Assembly (NCBI GenBank): GCA_021780095.1
Contig: JAJXZK010000147.1
Location: 1 to 17,014 of the forward strand
Source: Acidobacteriota bacterium
Lineage (GTDB): Bacteria; Acidobacteriota; Terriglobia; Terriglobales; Acidobacteriaceae
DNA length: 17,014 nt
Direction of reading: 5' to 3'
Part shown: positions 14,423 through 17,014 of the stretch, in pieces
Numbering within the stretch: the first letter of the stretch is position 1
How the letters are laid out: each line of letters opens with the position of its first letter
Notes under the pieces: model-generated
The model's input: only the letters and a program-made list of their open reading frames with translations
The model's database searches: none
Told to the model about the DNA's origin: nothing
Translations under genes and position numbers: made by a program

Positions 14423-15682
14423 ATGAAGGTACGGCCGGAATCGCTTGGGTTCATTGTGCTGTTGGGGGCGTGTACGTCCATGCCGCCGCTGGGCGTGGAT
14501 ATGGGGCAGCCGGCAATGACCCCGATTGCTCATTCGCTCGGCACTTCGCCGGCCGTGGTGGCCTACGCGCTGAGCCTGTTCATGATCGGATTCGCGACGG
14601 CGCCGGTGATTTTCGGGCCTCTTTCGGACCGCTTCGGACGGCGCCCGATTCTGCTCATGGGGTGCGCGCTGTTTGCGGTGAGCGGATGGGGCTGCGCGCT
14701 GGCGCGGACGATGCCGGTATTCATGTCCTGGCGGCTGTTGCAGGGAGCAGGCGCGGGCGTGGGAACGGTGCTGGCGGTGTCGCTCACCCGCGACTTTTTC
14801 GAAGGCTCGATGGCGCGGGCGCGCCTTTCCTACCTGACCACCCTGGGCGCGCTGGCGCCGATGGTCGCGCCGACGCTGGGCGTGCTGATCCTCGGGATGG
14901 GCGGTTGGCGGTCCATCTATGGCCTGCTGGGCACGGTCGGATTGGCGCTGATCGTCGCGGTTGGACTTGCCCTGGAGGAGCCGACGACACGGGAGAGATT
15001 GCGGAGCCTTTCCGCGCGGCAGCTTCTGGGCAGCTACCAGCGAGTGTTGGGCAACCGCGCCTACCGGAGCTATGGGCTCGTGTCGGTCCTGAATTTTGGG
15101 TGCCTTTTTGCCTACATCACCGGCTCCCCGCTGCTCCTGATCAATACTCTGGGCGCATCGCCACGCGTGTACGCCCTTCTGTTCGCGCTGACATCGTTTG
15201 GCTTCATGCTGGGCGGGGCCGTGAATGGGCGCCTGAATATGTTGGGCGTCCCGGCGGCGCGGCTGCTGGGAACGGGGCTAGCGCTGACGGTCTCGACGAG
15301 TGTGGGACTCCTGGCGCTATCCGTGTGCGGGGCGGCCCGGCTGGGAATCGTGGCCCCACTGCTGTTTGCGACCACATTCGGATCGTCTCTCGTGGCCCCG
15401 AATTCGACCATGGCGGCCCTGCACCCTCTTCCGGAGGTGGCCGGGACTGCGTCGTCCATCATTATAGGCGTGCAGTGGATGGTGGGGGCTGCCGCCGGAG
15501 CGCTGGCGGGGCTGCTGTTTGACGGGCGCACGCCCCGTGGATTGGGGATGGTGATGTCGGGATTCGCTCTGGCGACGCTGGCAGTCTATTTCATATACGT
15601 GCGGCCCATCGAACGGCGCGAGCGGATGGCCGCGGCGCTGCCGAACGAGCCCGAGGAGTCAAAAACAGCCAGCGCGACTTGA
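14423..15682 (+). CDS. MFS multidrug exporter, Bcr/CflA type
   Basis: This 419-aa protein has about 12 hydrophobic segments. The start at ATG 14423 puts the first transmembrane helix (FIVLLGACTSMPPLGVDM) immediately at the N-terminus, as usual in this family; the region back to 14291 is polar and not homologous-looking. The ribosome site is weak. The loop after helix 2 carries motif A (GPLSDRFGRRP, residues 65-75), and helix 5 has the antiporter motif C region (LLQGAGAGVGTVLAVSLTRDFF). The Asp in GVDM matches the Asp of the family's 'DMYLPALP' segment, followed by PIAHSLGTS. Family members are proton antiporters that export drugs such as bicyclomycin or sulfonamides, or metabolites such as cysteine. 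The substrate here is unknown. The gene is noticeably GC-rich and seems monocistronic. Confidence 0.9.
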   Translation: MKVRPESLGFIVLLGACTSMPPLGVDMGQPAMTPIAHSLGTSPAVVAYALSLFMIGFATAPVIFGPLSDRFGRRPILLMGCALFAVSGWGCALARTMPVFMSWRLLQGAGAGVGTVLAVSLTRDFFEGSMARARLSYLTTLGALAPMVAPTLGVLILGMGGWRSIYGLLGTVGLALIVAVGLALEEPTTRERLRSLSARQLLGSYQRVLGNRAYRSYGLVSVLNFGCLFAYITGSPLLLINTLGASPRVYALLFALTSFGFMLGGAVNGRLNMLGVPAARLLGTGLALTVSTSVGLLALSVCGAARLGIVAPLLFATTFGSSLVAPNSTMAALHPLPEVAGTASSIIIGVQWMVGAAAGALAGLLFDGRTPRGLGMVMSGFALATLAVYFIYVRPIERRERMAAALPNEPEESKTASAT

Positions 15683-15744
15683 TATTGTGTGGCCCGTTGA
15701 GCCTGGCGGCGCTCCGTCCAGTGGCAGTGTGATAGGATTCGCAT

Positions 15745-15820
15745 CCTCCAGAAGCGAAGTTTCTGTTATAAGAGGTCCGCTCGGTGCACCTCGCGCTGCG
15801 CTCATACAGGCTTCTGGAGG
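15745..15820. repeat. Perfect 11-bp inverted repeat bracketing a promoter
   Basis: CCTCCAGAAGC (15745-15755) and GCTTCTGGAGG (15810-15820) are exact inverted copies 54 bases apart. Between them lie an extended -10 (15764-15772) and an 8-base palindrome GGTGCACC (15783-15790). The left copy covers the -35 position and the right copy would lie in the untranslated leader. This suggests a two-site operator for a regulator of the PQQ dehydrogenase gene rather than an RNA hairpin, since only the right half would be transcribed from this promoter. Confidence 0.5.
15764..15772 (+). promoter_or_regulatory. Extended -10 promoter for the cytochrome c/PQQ dehydrogenase
   Basis: TGT-TATAAG is a good extended -10 element (5 of 6 bases of TATAAT). 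No -35 hexamer is visible at 16-18 bases; that position is occupied by the left arm of the inverted repeat. Transcription would start near 15779, giving a leader of about 87 bases. Confidence 0.4.
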
Positions 15821-15865
15821 CACTCTGGGGAACTGAAGCCGGCCGGCTCCAATGAGGAGGCAGAT

Positions 15866-17014
15866 GTGAACAGGATCGCGTGGGTCGTATTGGCGGCTGG
15901 GCTCGTGGCCGCGCCGTCAGCTCGTTCGCAGCAGCAGTCGGCGCCGAGCGCTCCGCGCGTGCCCGCATCCGTGAAAATGCCAGATGACCTGCCGGGCGTC
16001 AGCGCGCTCGAGGGCCAGATTGTGTTCGGGAGGAGCTGCACGTCCTGTCACACGACGAATGCCGTTGAGGGCCAGCGCGCCCCTTCCTTGGCGGCGCTTC
16101 AGAAGCTGTCGCCGGAAGCAGTCTACGAGGCTCTTACCACCGGACTGATGACCGCGCAAAGCCAGCACCTGAACGACGCGCAAAAGCGCTCCCTTGCCGA
16201 GTACCTTGGCGGACGGCCCCTGGGCAGCGGCGATGTCGGCGATGCAGAAAACATGTCGAATCATTGCGCGGACAACCCGGCCATCGCCGGATTGTCGAGC
16301 GCGCCTTCCTGGAACGGCTGGGGAGCGGGGCCCGCGAACACGCGATTTCAGCCGGCCGCTCAGGCCGGTCTCTCGCCCGCCCAGGTTCCCCATTTGAAGC
16401 TGAAGTGGGCGTTCGGTTTTCCGGGCAGCGCTTCCATGTGGGGCCAGCCGGCCATCGCGGCCGGCCACGTCTTCATCGCCAGCGATGCGGGCTACGTCTA
16501 TTCTCTGAACGCGGCGACCGGCTGCGTCTACTGGTCGTATCGAGCCAAGGCGAGTGTGCGCACAGCCATCAGTATTGGGCCCGTGCGAGGCCAAGCCGCG
16601 GCCCGATACGCCCTCTATTTCGGAGATGGCCGCGCCAATGTCTACGCCGTGGATGCCTCGACCGGAAAACAGATCTGGATGGTGAGCGCCGACCCCAGCC
16701 CGATGGCGCAGGTCACCGGCGCGCCGACGCTGGCGGCGGGGCGCGTGTACGTTCCCATCTCCAATCGCGAAGAGACCGTCTCCTCCAACCTGGATTATCC
16801 CTGCTGCACTTCGCGAGGCAGCGTCGTGGCGTTGGACGCGAATACGGGCCGCCAAATCTGGAAGACCTACGCGATCCAGGATGCGCCTAAGCCCACCCGA
16901 AAGAATTTGAACGGCGTGCAACTGTATGCCCCGGCCGGTGCTTCCGTCTGGGACGCTCCTACGGTCGACCTCAAGGGGCGCGCCGTGTACGTAGGGACGG
17001 GCGACGCTTACACC
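15866..17014 (+). CDS. Cytochrome c-PQQ dehydrogenase, polyvinyl-alcohol dehydrogenase-like (5' part, runs off the window)
   Basis: 383 codons are present without a stop. The start is GTG 15866, five bases after GAGGAGG; the overlapping ATG at 15864 is followed directly by TGA. A Sec signal peptide (residues 1 to about 21, IAWVVLAAGLVAAP) is followed by a class I cytochrome c domain (about 45-117): heme motif CTSCH (Cys58, Cys61, His62) and Met95 in TTGLMTA as likely axial ligand. From about 148 the PQQ beta-propeller starts with SWNGWGAGPANTRFQ, a phrase typical of polyvinyl-alcohol dehydrogenases, with blades such as DAGYVYSLNAATGCVYW, NVYAVDASTGKQIW and VVALDANTGRQIW. A vicinal CC (PCCTS) occurs near residue 315. 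The enzyme should act in the periplasm, oxidising alcohols and passing electrons through its own heme. The real substrate is unknown. Confidence 0.88.
   Translation, partial: MNRIAWVVLAAGLVAAPSARSQQQSAPSAPRVPASVKMPDDLPGVSALEGQIVFGRSCTSCHTTNAVEGQRAPSLAALQKLSPEAVYEALTTGLMTAQSQHLNDAQKRSLAEYLGGRPLGSGDVGDAENMSNHCADNPAIAGLSSAPSWNGWGAGPANTRFQPAAQAGLSPAQVPHLKLKWAFGFPGSASMWGQPAIAAGHVFIASDAGYVYSLNAATGCVYWSYRAKASVRTAISIGPVRGQAAARYALYFGDGRANVYAVDASTGKQIWMVSADPSPMAQVTGAPTLAAGRVYVPISNREETVSSNLDYPCCTSRGSVVALDANTGRQIWKTYAIQDAPKPTRKNLNGVQLYAPAGASVWDAPTVDLKGRAVYVGTGDAYT

Noticed and set aside
14347..15522. Long plus-strand frame (391 codons) within the MFS gene
   Set aside because: It is out-of-frame, Gly/Arg/Ala-rich and without hydrophobic segments, whereas the other frame encodes a clear 12-helix transporter.
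15917..16921. Minus-strand frame of 334 codons opposite the PQQ dehydrogenase
   Set aside because: The plus strand carries a signal peptide, heme motif and PQQ blades; the antisense frame is Arg/Gly-rich filler.

Overview
The window reads as a piece of a moderately GC-rich, soil-type bacterial chromosome, most likely Acidobacteriota (Solibacter/Bryobacter-like). This is inferred from gene content: a very large Ser/Thr kinase with a TolB-like domain and TPR array, an FHA-GAF-PP2C signalling protein, secreted beta-propeller proteins and a heme c/PQQ dehydrogenase of the polyvinyl-alcohol dehydrogenase type. No rRNA or other phylogenetic marker is present, so the assignment is tentative.

Left edge (1-2253): accessory DNA. 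It holds a small orphan polymorphic-toxin tip (120-533) and a candidate immunity partner (591-1028), then an IS3-family insertion sequence that keeps its left end (about 2076), an intact OrfA and only the N-terminal half of OrfB. The region ends at 2209-2253 in a 45-base copy of the 3' part of a tRNA-Arg(TCG), from the anticodon loop to CCA, with no 5' half. This is what a tyrosine-recombinase attachment site looks like. Its orientation puts the mobile island to the left, so the boundary between island and resident chromosome would be at about 2253.

Signalling region (2390-11712): a soluble PAS-PAS histidine kinase of the NarX/DegS (HisKA_3) class with no adjacent response regulator; a 1218-aa zinc-ribbon/Ser-Thr kinase/TM/TolB-like/TPR protein; a strong terminator hairpin between convergent genes; a secreted NHL-like beta-propeller protein on the minus strand; and, divergent from it, an FHA-GAF-PP2C (SpoIIE/RsbU-like) phosphatase. 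The kinase and the FHA/PP2C protein are plausible writer and reader/eraser of phospho-Ser/Thr, but no direct link is visible.

Metabolic and accessory right half (11713-17014): a LigJ-like (4-oxalomesaconate hydratase family) amidohydrolase with its metal ligands; a lower-GC single gene whose C-terminus carries a HEPN-like Arg...His motif and which looks like a defence-type cargo gene; a Bcr/CflA-type MFS exporter; and the first 383 codons of a cytochrome c/PQQ dehydrogenase that runs off the window. Its upstream region has an 11-bp perfect inverted repeat bracketing an extended -10 promoter.

No CRISPR array, complete tRNA, rRNA, integrase or origin was seen. The most interesting signals are the tRNA-fragment boundary, the toxin/immunity cassette behind it, the HEPN-like singleton and the kinase/FHA-phosphatase neighbourhood.
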